DNA from: Corynebacterium poyangense
GTDB taxonomy: Bacteria > Actinomycetota > Actinomycetes > Mycobacteriales > Mycobacteriaceae
Reading direction: 5' to 3'
NCBI RefSeq assembly: GCF_014522205.1
Contig: NZ_CP046884.1
Span: forward strand, 1,426,001-1,490,000
DNA length: 64,000 nucleotides
The translations under genes and the position numbers were made by a program. The notes under the pieces are model-generated. The model did no database searches. It was not told the DNA's origin and was given only the letters and a program-made list of their open reading frames with translations. This document shows, piece after piece, positions 56,635-64,000 of this stretch (the first letter of the stretch is position 1; every line of letters begins with the position of its first letter).

Positions 56635-57381
56635 ATGGCACAGAACAAACCGATGATCCGCATGGCGGGCGTCGAAAAATATTTTGATGATTATCACGCC
56701 CTTCGGGACATTAATTTAGAGATTCCCCGTGGCCAAGTGGTGGTAGTTTTAGGCCCGTCAGGTTCAGGTAAATCCACTCTGTGCCGCACCATTAACCGCC
56801 TGGAAACAATTGATTCTGGGGTTATTGAAATTGATGGTGTAGCTCTTCCCGAGGAAGGCAAAGCTCTTGCCAAATTGAGGGCTGAGGTTGGGATGGTGTT
56901 CCAGTCTTTCAATCTTTTCCCTCATTTAAGGATTCGGGATAATGTCACTCTGGGGCCGATCAAAGTCCGTCAGCTCAATAAAGCCGAAGCTGCGAAAAGG
57001 GCCGATGTCCTGCTCGAAAGAGTGGGTATAGCTACGCAGGCAGAAAAGTATCCAGCCCAGCTATCGGGTGGTCAGCAGCAACGTGTCGCTATAGCTCGAG
57101 CCCTGGCGATGGATCCCAAGGTGATGCTCTTTGATGAGCCTACGTCAGCTCTGGATCCAGAAATGGTCAATGAGGTGTTAGAGGTCATGGCTGACCTCGC
57201 TCGCGAAGGCATGACCATGGTGGTGGTAACTCATGAAATGGGATTTGCCCGACGCGTAGCTGACCGCGTCTTATTCATGGCCGACGGCGCCATTGTGGAA
57301 GATTCCACTCCCGAGGATTTTTTCACCAACCCCCAAAGCGATCGCGCCAAGGATTTCCTTAACAAGATTCTTGCCCACTAA
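56635..57381 (+). CDS. gluA: Glutamate ABC transporter ATP-binding protein
   Basis: A 248-residue ABC ATPase energising glutamate uptake. Walker A is GPSGSGKST, the Q-loop [10 protein letters not shown], the signature LSGGQQQR, Walker [13 protein letters not shown] and the H-loop [12 protein letters not shown] 56635 follows a -10 box at leaderless distance; ATG 56653 (MIRMAGV) matches the C. glutamicum start but has no ribosome site. gluB, gluC and gluD follow closely, so this is the gluABCD operon. Confidence 0.92.
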   Translation: MAQNKPMIRMAGVEKYFDDYHALRDINLEIPRGQVVVVLGPSGSGKSTLCRTINRLETIDSGVIEIDGVALPEEGKALAKLRAEVGMVFQSFNLFPHLRIRDNVTLGPIKVRQLNKAEAAKRADVLLERVGIATQAEKYPAQLSGGQQQRVAIARALAMDPKVMLFDEPTSALDPEMVNEVLEVMADLAREGMTMVVVTHEMGFARRVADRVLFMADGAIVEDSTPEDFFTNPQSDRAKDFLNKILAH

Positions 57382-57405
57382 TCCCCTTATCTGAAGGAGA
57401 CAATC

Positions 57406-58275
57406 ATGAAATCTTCCCTTTCCCGGGTCCTAGCATTGTGCGCTGCAGCCGGAGTAGCACTCAGTACCCTAACTGCCTGTGGTGGAGGATCAGAAGGACT
57501 ATTAGCCCAAATCGAATCAGGCAAAGTCACAGCTGGTGCTAAATATGACCAGCCAGGCTTAGGGCTTCGCGGTTCCGATGAATCCATGAGCGGATTAGAT
57601 GTAGAAGTCAGTAAATACGTCATTAACCACATTGCTAAGGAGAAAGGCTGGAAAGAACCCGAAATCACGTTCCGGGAAACTCCGACTGCTCAGCGAGAAA
57701 CGTTGATTCAAAACGGTGAGGTTGGGATGATTGCGGCTACCTACTCCATTAATGAAGGCCGTGCTCAAAGTGTTAACTTTGCTGGACCCTACCTGGTTAC
57801 TCATCAAGCTTTGTTGGTGCGGGAAAATGATAATTCCATCAAGGGTCTTAATGATCTCAATGGAAAGATTCTGTGCACCACCTCTGGATCTACTCCCGCC
57901 CAAAAGGTTAAGGAGGCACTGCCAGGAGTCCAGCTCCAGGAATTTGATGTGTATTCTTCCTGCGTTGAGGCACTGCGCAATGGCACGGTCGATGCTCTCA
58001 CAACTGACGCCACTATTTTGAACGGCTACTCTGCACAGTCTCCGAACACTTTCCGGGTGGTTCCGCTGCTGAAGCCTGACGGCTCCCAGTTTACCGACGA
58101 GTATTACGGAGTCGGCTTGGCTAAAGATGATCAGGAAGCTACCGATGCTGTCAATGAGGCGCTCACAGCCATGATCAAAGACGGTACTTTTGACCGTTTA
58201 GTGAGCGAAAACCTAGGCAAAGCGGAAGGCGTTTCTCCAGGTACACCTGGGGATCTCTCCTTCCTGAAGAAGTAA
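57406..58275 (+). CDS. gluB: Glutamate-binding lipoprotein
   Basis: A 289-residue periplasmic-type binding lipoprotein. A signal peptide ends in the lipobox LTAC (Cys about 25), followed by GGGSEG. The SBP_bac_3 fold has MSGLDVEVSKYV, TAQRETLIQNGEVGMIAAT and TTDATILNGY segments typical of glutamate binders. It is anchored outside the membrane and hands glutamate to GluCD. A GAAGGAG ribosome site lies upstream. Confidence 0.93.
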   Translation: MKSSLSRVLALCAAAGVALSTLTACGGGSEGLLAQIESGKVTAGAKYDQPGLGLRGSDESMSGLDVEVSKYVINHIAKEKGWKEPEITFRETPTAQRETLIQNGEVGMIAATYSINEGRAQSVNFAGPYLVTHQALLVRENDNSIKGLNDLNGKILCTTSGSTPAQKVKEALPGVQLQEFDVYSSCVEALRNGTVDALTTDATILNGYSAQSPNTFRVVPLLKPDGSQFTDEYYGVGLAKDDQEATDAVNEALTAMIKDGTFDRLVSENLGKAEGVSPGTPGDLSFLKK

Positions 58276-58312
58276 CCGGACAAAGCGACAAAGCACAAGG
58301 GAGTTCTAGCGG

Positions 58313-58999
58313 ATGTCCTCATTCTTATCTGACCTTGGACCCGCACTCATTCCAGCTTTTTGGATGACCATAAAGTTGTCTATTATCTCTGGAATTGGCG
58401 CGCTGCTTCTTGGCACCGTTCTAACCGCCATGCGGGTATCACCAGTGGGGATCATCCGCTTTCTCTCCGCGTTTTATATCAACACCATCAGAAACACTCC
58501 TCTGACATTAGTGGTGCTGTTTTGCTCTTTCGGGTTATACCAAAACCTCGGCCTGACGTTGGCTAACCCCACATCCCCTACGTTTTTGGTAGACAATAAT
58601 GTCCGTCTCGCCATTCTTGGATTCATTCTCTACACGTCGGCCTTTGTCGCAGAGTCTTTAAGATCAGGAATCAACACCGTTGATTTCGGCCAGGCGGAAG
58701 CCGCCAGGTCACTTGGTCTGAACTTTAGTCAAACATTCCGATTTATTGTCTTCCCTCAAGCCCTACGCTCCGCCATCGTCCCGTTGGGCAATACATTCAT
58801 CGCATTGATCAAGAACACCACAATAGCTTCGGCTATTGGGGTAGCTGAGGCTTCCTTGCTGATGAAAGGAACAATCGAAATGAACGCTAACTACTTGTTC
58901 CTGATCTTCGGGATATTCGCACTGGGATTTATGGTCCTCACCCTACCCACCGGAATGGTATTCACTAGCTTATCTCGGCGACTGGCGGTGAAGAAATAA
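58313..58999 (+). CDS. gluC: Glutamate ABC transporter permease GluC
   Basis: A 228-residue amino-acid permease of the HisM type, with five membrane segments and the EAA loop [25 protein letters not shown] (about 135-160) that docks GluA. It pairs with GluD as a heterodimer. It starts 37 bp after gluB. Confidence 0.92.
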   Translation: MSSFLSDLGPALIPAFWMTIKLSIISGIGALLLGTVLTAMRVSPVGIIRFLSAFYINTIRNTPLTLVVLFCSFGLYQNLGLTLANPTSPTFLVDNNVRLAILGFILYTSAFVAESLRSGINTVDFGQAEAARSLGLNFSQTFRFIVFPQALRSAIVPLGNTFIALIKNTTIASAIGVAEASLLMKGTIEMNANYLFLIFGIFALGFMVLTLPTGMVFTSLSRRLAVKK

Positions 59000-59001
59000 A
59001 A

Positions 59002-59940
59002 ATGAGTGTTCGCGCTACAGTTCTCTATGACACCCCCGGACCACGAGGACGTCGATTAAATCTTCTGCTCAGCGGAGTTTCTTTCCTCATCATCGCGGGT
59101 ATCTTGTGGTGGGTACTATCAACGCTCCACCACAATGGTCAATTAGCAGCGTCCCGTTGGCTTCCCTTCCTTAATTCACGCACCTGGTCCACCTATATCT
59201 TGCCGGGTCTATGGGGCACTCTTCGCGCCGCGTTTTTGTCCATTATTTTCGCTCTGATCCTGGGTACTGTTCTTGGTCTAGGCCGCCTGTCTCGAAACCG
59301 AGGTGTCGCAGCTCTCTGTGGCGTAATCGTGGAATTTTTTCGCGCTATCCCGGTCCTACTACTCATGATCTTTGCGTATCAGCTGTTTGCCCACTACCAC
59401 CTGGTTGCTTCCAAACAGCTGGCCCTATCAGCAGTCGTCACGGGTTTAACTCTCTACAACGGTTCAGTCATTGCTGAGATTCTTCGTGCTGGCATTCACT
59501 CCCTTCCCCGAGGTCAAACTGAAGCTGCCGAGGCTCTGGGACTCAGTCACTCCCAAACAATGAAACTGGTTCTGTTGCCTCAAGCTGTGGCCGCCATGCT
59601 GCCTGCCTTGATTGCCCAAATGGTCATTGCCCTCAAAGATTCGGCCCTGGGTTATCAAATTGGCTACGTGGAAGTGGTACGCTCTGGTATCCAATCGGCC
59701 TCAGCCAATCGTAATTTCATTGCATCCTTGGTGGTGGTCGCCATCATCATGATTCTGATTAATTATGGCTTAACCTGGGTAGCTAACCGCGTCGAACGCC
59801 AACTGAGAGCTGGTCGGGCTCGTCGTAATATTGTTGCGAAGGTTCCCGAACATGCGCATCAGGGATTAGAGACCAAAGATAATGTCAATGCGGACTGGCA
59901 TAATCCTGGTTATCACGAAGTGCGAAACCCAGGCGAGTAG
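59002..59940 (+). CDS. gluD: Glutamate ABC transporter permease GluD
   Basis: A 312-residue permease with an N-terminal membrane segment (about 20-37), five core segments and the EAA loop [25 protein letters not shown] charged C-terminal tail of about 45 residues lies in the cytoplasm. It starts 2 bp after the gluC stop, so translation is coupled. Confidence 0.92.
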   Translation: MSVRATVLYDTPGPRGRRLNLLLSGVSFLIIAGILWWVLSTLHHNGQLAASRWLPFLNSRTWSTYILPGLWGTLRAAFLSIIFALILGTVLGLGRLSRNRGVAALCGVIVEFFRAIPVLLLMIFAYQLFAHYHLVASKQLALSAVVTGLTLYNGSVIAEILRAGIHSLPRGQTEAAEALGLSHSQTMKLVLLPQAVAAMLPALIAQMVIALKDSALGYQIGYVEVVRSGIQSASANRNFIASLVVVAIIMILINYGLTWVANRVERQLRAGRARRNIVAKVPEHAHQGLETKDNVNADWHNPGYHEVRNPGE

Positions 59941-59964
59941 CTCTCCGTTTCGCGACGGGTAACT

Positions 59965-60576
59965 CTATCCCCCTTGCCTTAGTTGAGCTATTCGTTCTTC
60001 CAGTGCGTGGCGGGCTAACCGCACGCACAATCCCTGCCTAAAACCTCGCCTGGTTAGCATCCCCACCAGACGTCGCACTTCTTTGTCCCGTTCTTTCTTA
60101 TCTGACGGAATAGCCTTGATGGACCGGGCTTTCTTTTCTAGCAATTTTTGCGCGATAGCTTCATCCTCGGCATGAGTAATCTGTGCCAAAGCTTTTTGCC
60201 GATCCGCGACAGACACTCCCTTATGTTGTAATTCCCAGTCCAAAGCCTGTGCCGATTTCGCTCGCCGTTTCCTCCGCTGTTCTACCCATTGGTGGGCAAA
60301 TTGCTCATCATCGATGAGTCCAGCATTCTCCAAATCAGCGATGACGGACTCTACGATCAGCTCTGGGAAATCTAGCGCTAAGAGCCTACCCCTTAATTCT
60401 TCTCTAGAGCGCGATCGCTGATCCAACAGTTTTAAGGCACGACGTCGCACTGGTTCCTTATTCAGTTCCTCCTGATGATCAAATAGCTCACTCTTGATCT
60501 CACCAGCTGCATGTTTCTTCAATAATTCATGCACAGCGATGAGGCGCTTTTCCTGGGACTCAGAGTGGTGGACCAT
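59965..60576 (-). CDS. recX: Regulatory protein RecX
   Basis: A 203-residue RecA modulator. Three-helix RecX repeats are visible: RRALKLLDQRSRSREELRGRL, then IVESVIADLENAGLIDDEQFAHQWVEQR and RKRRAKSAQALDWELQHKGV. It starts 8 bp downstream of recA and is co-transcribed with it, which ties it to the SOS response. Confidence 0.92.
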   Translation of the reverse strand: MVHHSESQEKRLIAVHELLKKHAAGEIKSELFDHQEELNKEPVRRRALKLLDQRSRSREELRGRLLALDFPELIVESVIADLENAGLIDDEQFAHQWVEQRRKRRAKSAQALDWELQHKGVSVADRQKALAQITHAEDEAIAQKLLEKKARSIKAIPSDKKERDKEVRRLVGMLTRRGFRQGLCVRLARHALEERIAQLRQGG

Positions 60577-60584
60577 GGTTGTGT

Positions 60585-61709
60585 TTAGGCTTCCTCAGCG
60601 TCCTCATCATCAAAATCGACGTTCGGAATCATGTCCACCGGATCGTCACTGAGCTCGTCATGTTCTTCCTCTTTGGCATAGGGGCCCACCCCGAGTTTGG
60701 TGAGAATTTTCTTTTCAATTTCATCGGAAAGTTCCGGGGTAGATCTCAGATACTGGCGTACCTTTTCTTTCCCTTGTCCTAATTGGTCCCCCTCATAGGT
60801 AAACCAACTTCCCGATTTCTTAATAATTCCGTTCTCTACGCCTAAATCAATGAGCGAAGATTCACGGGAAATTCCTTCTCCATAAAGAATGTCAAATTCC
60901 GCAGTTTTAAATGGTGGGGATACTTTATTCTTGACTACTTTGAGACGAGTCCGGCTACCAATGGCGTCCTGCCCGTCTTTCAGAGTTTGAATGCGACGCA
61001 CATCACATCGAACAGAGGAATAGAATTTCAGCGCTTTTCCACCGGTAGTAGTCTCGGGGGACCCGAACATCACCCCAATTTTTTCGCGCAGCTGATTGAT
61101 AAAAATAGCTGTAGTTCCAGCATTGTAGAGCGCTCCAGTCATTTTCCGGAGTGCTTGGCTCATCAATCGCGCCTGGAGGCCAACATGACTGTCCCCCATC
61201 TCACCTTCAATCTCTGCTTTGGGAGTCAACGCAGCTACGGAGTCCACCACGATGATGTCGATAGCCCCGGAACGGACAAGCATATCCGCTATTTCTAGGG
61301 CTTGTTCACCGGTGTCAGGCTGAGAAACAAGTAACGCATCGGTATCAACACCGAGTTTCCGCGCATACTCTGGATCCAAAGCATGTTCAGCATCGATAAA
61401 AGCAGCTATTCCCCCAGCTTTTTGGGCTGATGCGATGGCATGCAGAGCTACTGTGGTTTTACCGGACGACTCCGGACCATAAATCTCAACGATTCTTCCC
61501 CGCGGGAACCCTCCTACTCCGAGCGCAATATCAATAGCGGTATTTCCGGAAGAAATTGCTTGCACTGGTGGCCTATTTTCGTCCCCCAAGCGCATCACGG
61601 CACCCTTACCGAAGTCTTTTTCTATCATCGCCAAGGCGGACTCTAAGGCCTTGGTCCGGTCATCCCCACTCACCGGACCGGAAGCGCTCTTCTTTTTCTT
61701 TGCGGCCAT
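60585..61709 (-). CDS. recA: Recombinase RecA
   Basis: A 374-residue strand-exchange ATPase and SOS co-protease. Walker A is GPESSGKTT, the MAW-like [10 protein letters not shown] loop follows, Walker B is [12 protein letters not shown], and loops L1/L2 contain GDSHVGLQ and [12 protein letters not shown]. The C-terminus is acidic ([10 protein letters not shown]). The start is ATG 61709 with AAAGGA about 11 bp upstream; ATG 61721 would add four residues. No intein. An SOS box lies 155 bp upstream. Confidence 0.96.
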   Translation of the reverse strand: MAAKKKKSASGPVSGDDRTKALESALAMIEKDFGKGAVMRLGDENRPPVQAISSGNTAIDIALGVGGFPRGRIVEIYGPESSGKTTVALHAIASAQKAGGIAAFIDAEHALDPEYARKLGVDTDALLVSQPDTGEQALEIADMLVRSGAIDIIVVDSVAALTPKAEIEGEMGDSHVGLQARLMSQALRKMTGALYNAGTTAIFINQLREKIGVMFGSPETTTGGKALKFYSSVRCDVRRIQTLKDGQDAIGSRTRLKVVKNKVSPPFKTAEFDILYGEGISRESSLIDLGVENGIIKKSGSWFTYEGDQLGQGKEKVRQYLRSTPELSDEIEKKILTKLGVGPYAKEEEHDELSDDPVDMIPNVDFDDEDAEEA

Positions 61710-61965
61710 AACTGAACCCATCCTTTACTCGATTACTTTGTCCTCAACTGTTTTGACTCCCGGAACCCGTCAAAGGATCCCTCCCCCTGATAAAAGCGGT
61801 ACCGGGTGGTTTATGTACACGCCATACCTTAAGCCAAGGGCCGGACATCAACCCCAAACCTACACAAACAATTGTTCGAATACAACCAGACACGCCGCTC
61901 TCTTCCGCACACCCAAAAGTGCCTGAAATTCCCCCTCTCACCAACCCCCGGTAGGTTATTAAGGC
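61710..61965. promoter_or_regulatory. recA-bioY divergent control region
   Basis: 256 bp. It includes the SOS box, a TTTGAC/GTCAAA inverted repeat (61752-61774), and TAGGTT at 61952-61957, 8 bp before the bioY ATG, a probable -10 of a near-leaderless message. A BioQ operator is expected near bioY, but I could not pin it down. Confidence 0.45.
61864..61879. promoter_or_regulatory. SOS box upstream of recA
   Basis: ACAAACAATTGTTCGA has a perfect right half (TGTTCGA) and a good left half of the LexA operator. It is the third LexA site in the window. Confidence 0.7.
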
Positions 61966-62541
61966 ATGACTAACTCTCGGCCTTCATATACCACCGCCGA
62001 CCTAGCGTACATCACTGTTTTCGCCGCACTCATTTGTGTCCTTGGTTTCTTTAGCATCCCCATCGGAGGCCTCGGAGTCCCTATTGTTTTACAAAACGCC
62101 GGTATTATCCTCGCTGGATTAGTCCTAGGGGGGCGGCGTGGCACCCTCACCACTTGCCTTTTCCTTATCATCGGCATCGTTTTGCCGGTACTCGCCGGAG
62201 GACGCACCACCTTGGCCGCTCTTGCCGGCCCCACCGCTGGATATCTCCTCGGATATATACTGTCTGCTTTCGTGGCCGGGATCATCGCCTACCAGGCTCC
62301 GGAAAAGAAGCTAGGTCGAATTCTTGTTTTCGCCCTCGCTAGTATCGCCGCAGTAGCAACGCAATACCTCTTCGGCATCCTTGGCCTCATGTGGCGCAGC
62401 AGTCTCGATTTCACCGCCGCTCTTATCGCCCAGGGACCATATATTCTCGGCGATATATACAAGTTAATTTTTGTCATCATTATTGCACTCGGCGTTCATA
62501 TGGCCTTCCCTGATCTCATTCGACACCGTTCACGCCCCTAA
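61966..62541 (+). CDS. bioY: Biotin transporter S component BioY
   Basis: A 191-residue substrate-binding membrane protein of the ECF biotin importer, with six membrane segments. The BioY pattern is present: TTADLAYITVFAALICVLG at the N-terminus, VPIVLQNAGIILAGLVLG near 40-57 and GPTAGYLLGYI near 85-95. bioM follows after 3 bp. It forms the energy-coupled importer with BioM and BioN. Confidence 0.93.
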   Translation: MTNSRPSYTTADLAYITVFAALICVLGFFSIPIGGLGVPIVLQNAGIILAGLVLGGRRGTLTTCLFLIIGIVLPVLAGGRTTLAALAGPTAGYLLGYILSAFVAGIIAYQAPEKKLGRILVFALASIAAVATQYLFGILGLMWRSSLDFTAALIAQGPYILGDIYKLIFVIIIALGVHMAFPDLIRHRSRP

Positions 62542-62544
62542 ACC

Positions 62545-63237
62545 ATGCCTGAAGTTTCTTTTCACTCTGTTTCACTCCAATTCGACGACCAACTCATCCT
62601 CGATAACCTCTCCTTTCGCCTGAGCGAACATAGAATCGGCATTATCGGAGAAAATGGAAGTGGTAAGTCATCCCTCGTCCGGCTGATTAATGGTCTTAGT
62701 GTTGCCACTTCTGGTGAGGTAAAAGTTAATGGGTTAAACCCCGCCCGCCAAGCCAAAGAAGTTCGACGTCTTGTTGGCTTCATCTTTTCCGACGCAGACA
62801 ATCAGATCATCATGCCGAGAGTTCGCGATGACGTCGATTTTTCCCTTCGTCGACGTGGACTTTCTCGAGATGAACGCCAAAATCGGGTCGATGCGGTTCT
62901 AGAGCAATTTGGGTTGACTGAGATAGCTGAGCAGACTCCACATTCGCTATCTAGTGGGCAAAAGCAATTACTAGCTCTAGCGTCAGTTATTGTCATCAAC
63001 CCCGATATTATTATCGCCGATGAACCCACGACCCTGTTGGATTTACGCAATAGAATCAAAATCTCTCGAATATTCTCGCAACTACAGCAACAATTAATCG
63101 TGGTTAGCCACGATCTTGATATTTTAGAGAATTTCGACCGCATCCTTTGCGTCGATCACCACAGAATTATTGCCGATGGTTCTCCACACGAGGTTCTTCC
63201 TTTTTATCGCACTCTGATGACGGAGCGAGCGTCGTGA
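62545..63237 (+). CDS. bioM: Biotin ECF transporter ATPase BioM
   Basis: A 230-residue ABC ATPase. Walker A is GENGSGKSSL, the Q-loop GFIFSDADNQI, the signature LSSGQKQLL, Walker B DIIIADEPT and the H-loop VVSHD. It is shorter than general EcfA proteins but complete. The stop overlaps the bioN GTG (GTGA), so the two are coupled. Confidence 0.93.
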   Translation: MPEVSFHSVSLQFDDQLILDNLSFRLSEHRIGIIGENGSGKSSLVRLINGLSVATSGEVKVNGLNPARQAKEVRRLVGFIFSDADNQIIMPRVRDDVDFSLRRRGLSRDERQNRVDAVLEQFGLTEIAEQTPHSLSSGQKQLLALASVIVINPDIIIADEPTTLLDLRNRIKISRIFSQLQQQLIVVSHDLDILENFDRILCVDHHRIIADGSPHEVLPFYRTLMTERAS

Positions 63238-63854
63238 ATAATCCCCCCTTAGGCGTCTATTTTCCTGGGAATTCGATTATTCATCGACTCACTCCGGGTC
63301 CTAAATTCCTCGGGCTTATTATTTATATTCTGGTGGTCACGTTCGCTATTTCTCAGCTGCGGTGGGCGTTGGTAGCGGCAACGATCCCTCTGGCCGGGTT
63401 TATCATTGCAAAAATTCCGCTGCGGTTGGCCTTGCAACAACTGTGGCCTCCTGTGCCTCTTCTGCTCACGTTGGGGGCGTTTCGTTGGTGGTCAAGCGAT
63501 ATGTTCTCAGCGGCGTTGATGGTCACCGTGCTGTTCTTATCAATTATGGCTGCAGCTTTGGTGACGTTGACTACTCCGCTAACTCAATTGATGGATTCTC
63601 TGGATCACACTGGAGCGCCATTAGCACGGCTCGGTGTTCCCGTCGAAGCGATTTCTTTGGCCATCACGTTGACAATTCGCTTAATTCCAGTCTTGTTCCT
63701 TATGATGAGTGAGGTGCTCGACGCAAGAAAAGCTCGTGGCGCGGGATGGTCCTTAACAGCTTTTGGTGTTCCTCTGATGGTTCGTTGCATGAAAAAAGCC
63801 CGGGCGCTCGGGGAGGCGCTCCAGGCTCGTGGCGTCGATGAGGACGACTTTTAG
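63234..63854 (+). CDS. bioN: Biotin ECF transporter transmembrane protein BioN
   Basis: A 206-residue ECF T component with about five membrane segments and the coupling motif LDARKARGAGWS (Ala-Arg-Gly box) plus a second ALQARGVDED near the C-terminus, which bind BioM. GTG 63234 overlaps the bioM stop; the frame is open further upstream inside bioM. Confidence 0.92.
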   Translation: MNNPPLGVYFPGNSIIHRLTPGPKFLGLIIYILVVTFAISQLRWALVAATIPLAGFIIAKIPLRLALQQLWPPVPLLLTLGAFRWWSSDMFSAALMVTVLFLSIMAAALVTLTTPLTQLMDSLDHTGAPLARLGVPVEAISLAITLTIRLIPVLFLMMSEVLDARKARGAGWSLTAFGVPLMVRCMKKARALGEALQARGVDEDDF

Positions 63855-63857
63855 TTA

Positions 63858-64000
63858 TTAGTTCTCGCCACGTAGTTCTCTGAGCCGCTGGGCAACTGCA
63901 TCATTGCTATTGTGATCCTCAGCGGGGCTAGATCCTATCTGGTGCTGGGAATCAGCCTGATGAGTCTCTACCGCAGGAGAGTTCTTCTTATTCATTTCAG
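63858..64000 (-). CDS. Partial gene at window edge, possibly PspA C-terminus
   Basis: The minus-strand frame reads to the window end without a stop; an ATG lies at 63995 but may be internal. It gives a disordered acidic stretch ending AVAQRLRELRGEN. The hydrophilic linker plus a charged helix, and the recalled location of a PspA (phage-shock/35-kDa antigen) gene near recA in corynebacteria, suggest the C-terminus of PspA; this is a guess. Confidence 0.35.
   Translation of the reverse strand, partial: EMNKKNSPAVETHQADSQHQIGSSPAEDHNSNDAVAQRLRELRGEN

Noticed and set aside
1..64000. tRNA or rRNA genes
   Set aside because: No stretch with a tRNA-like T-loop (GTTCRANYC) inside a cloverleaf was noticed, and no rRNA was seen. 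The island is therefore not inserted at a tRNA in this window. A covariance search would settle this.

Overview
The window is a chromosomal segment of a Corynebacterium (Actinobacteria). This rests on gene content and order: sigB-dtxR-galE, oxyR next to ahpC/ahpD, nrdR-divS-lexA-sugR, ptsI/fruK/fruA/ptsH, hflX, dapF-miaA, miaB-gluABCD, recX-recA and bioYMN. DtxR keeps every metal ligand at the positions known from C. diphtheriae. I do not name a species.

Left core (1-30.5 kb). Membrane and helicase genes of unknown role lead into a tRNA-editing deacylase, SigB, the iron repressor DtxR and GalE. Next come a PAC2 protein, a DUF3516 helicase, a peroxide-defence block (ahpD-ahpC divergent from oxyR), HrpA, NrdR, the DivS/LexA SOS pair and the PTS core: regulator SugR, enzyme I, fructose uptake by FruK and FruA, and HPr. 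A uracil permease closes this part.

Accessory island (30.6-42.4 kb). The strip between the uracil permease and hflX is gene-poor and full of broken genes. A 53-bp direct repeat with three mismatches, derived from the 3' end of an MFS transporter gene, lies at both ends. Inside are a serine recombinase; remnants of a theta-type plasmid (frameshifted repA and repB, a parA with a stop and a ruined Walker A, a ParB-like ribbon-helix-helix gene, direct repeats); a three-gene small-peptide operon that looks like a bacteriocin or RiPP precursor set and carries one stop; a methyltransferase relic; a YfbU/Abi defence-like pair broken by small lesions; and an NlpC/P60-like amidase relic coupled to a secreted protein.

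Right core (42.4-64 kb). An intact MFS transporter and an ascorbate-type PTS operon are followed by hflX, a protein with a Cys/Gly/His-rich tail, dapF, miaA, a LigB-like protein, a DUF349 protein, a GNAT protein, miaB, the glutamate transporter gluABCD, recX-recA and the biotin transporter bioYMN. The start of a further gene is cut by the window edge.

The core genes are intact, while at least seven island genes carry stops or frameshifts, so the island looks like a decaying integrated element. The most novel material is the peptide operon at 35.4-36.0 kb and the architecture of the island boundary.
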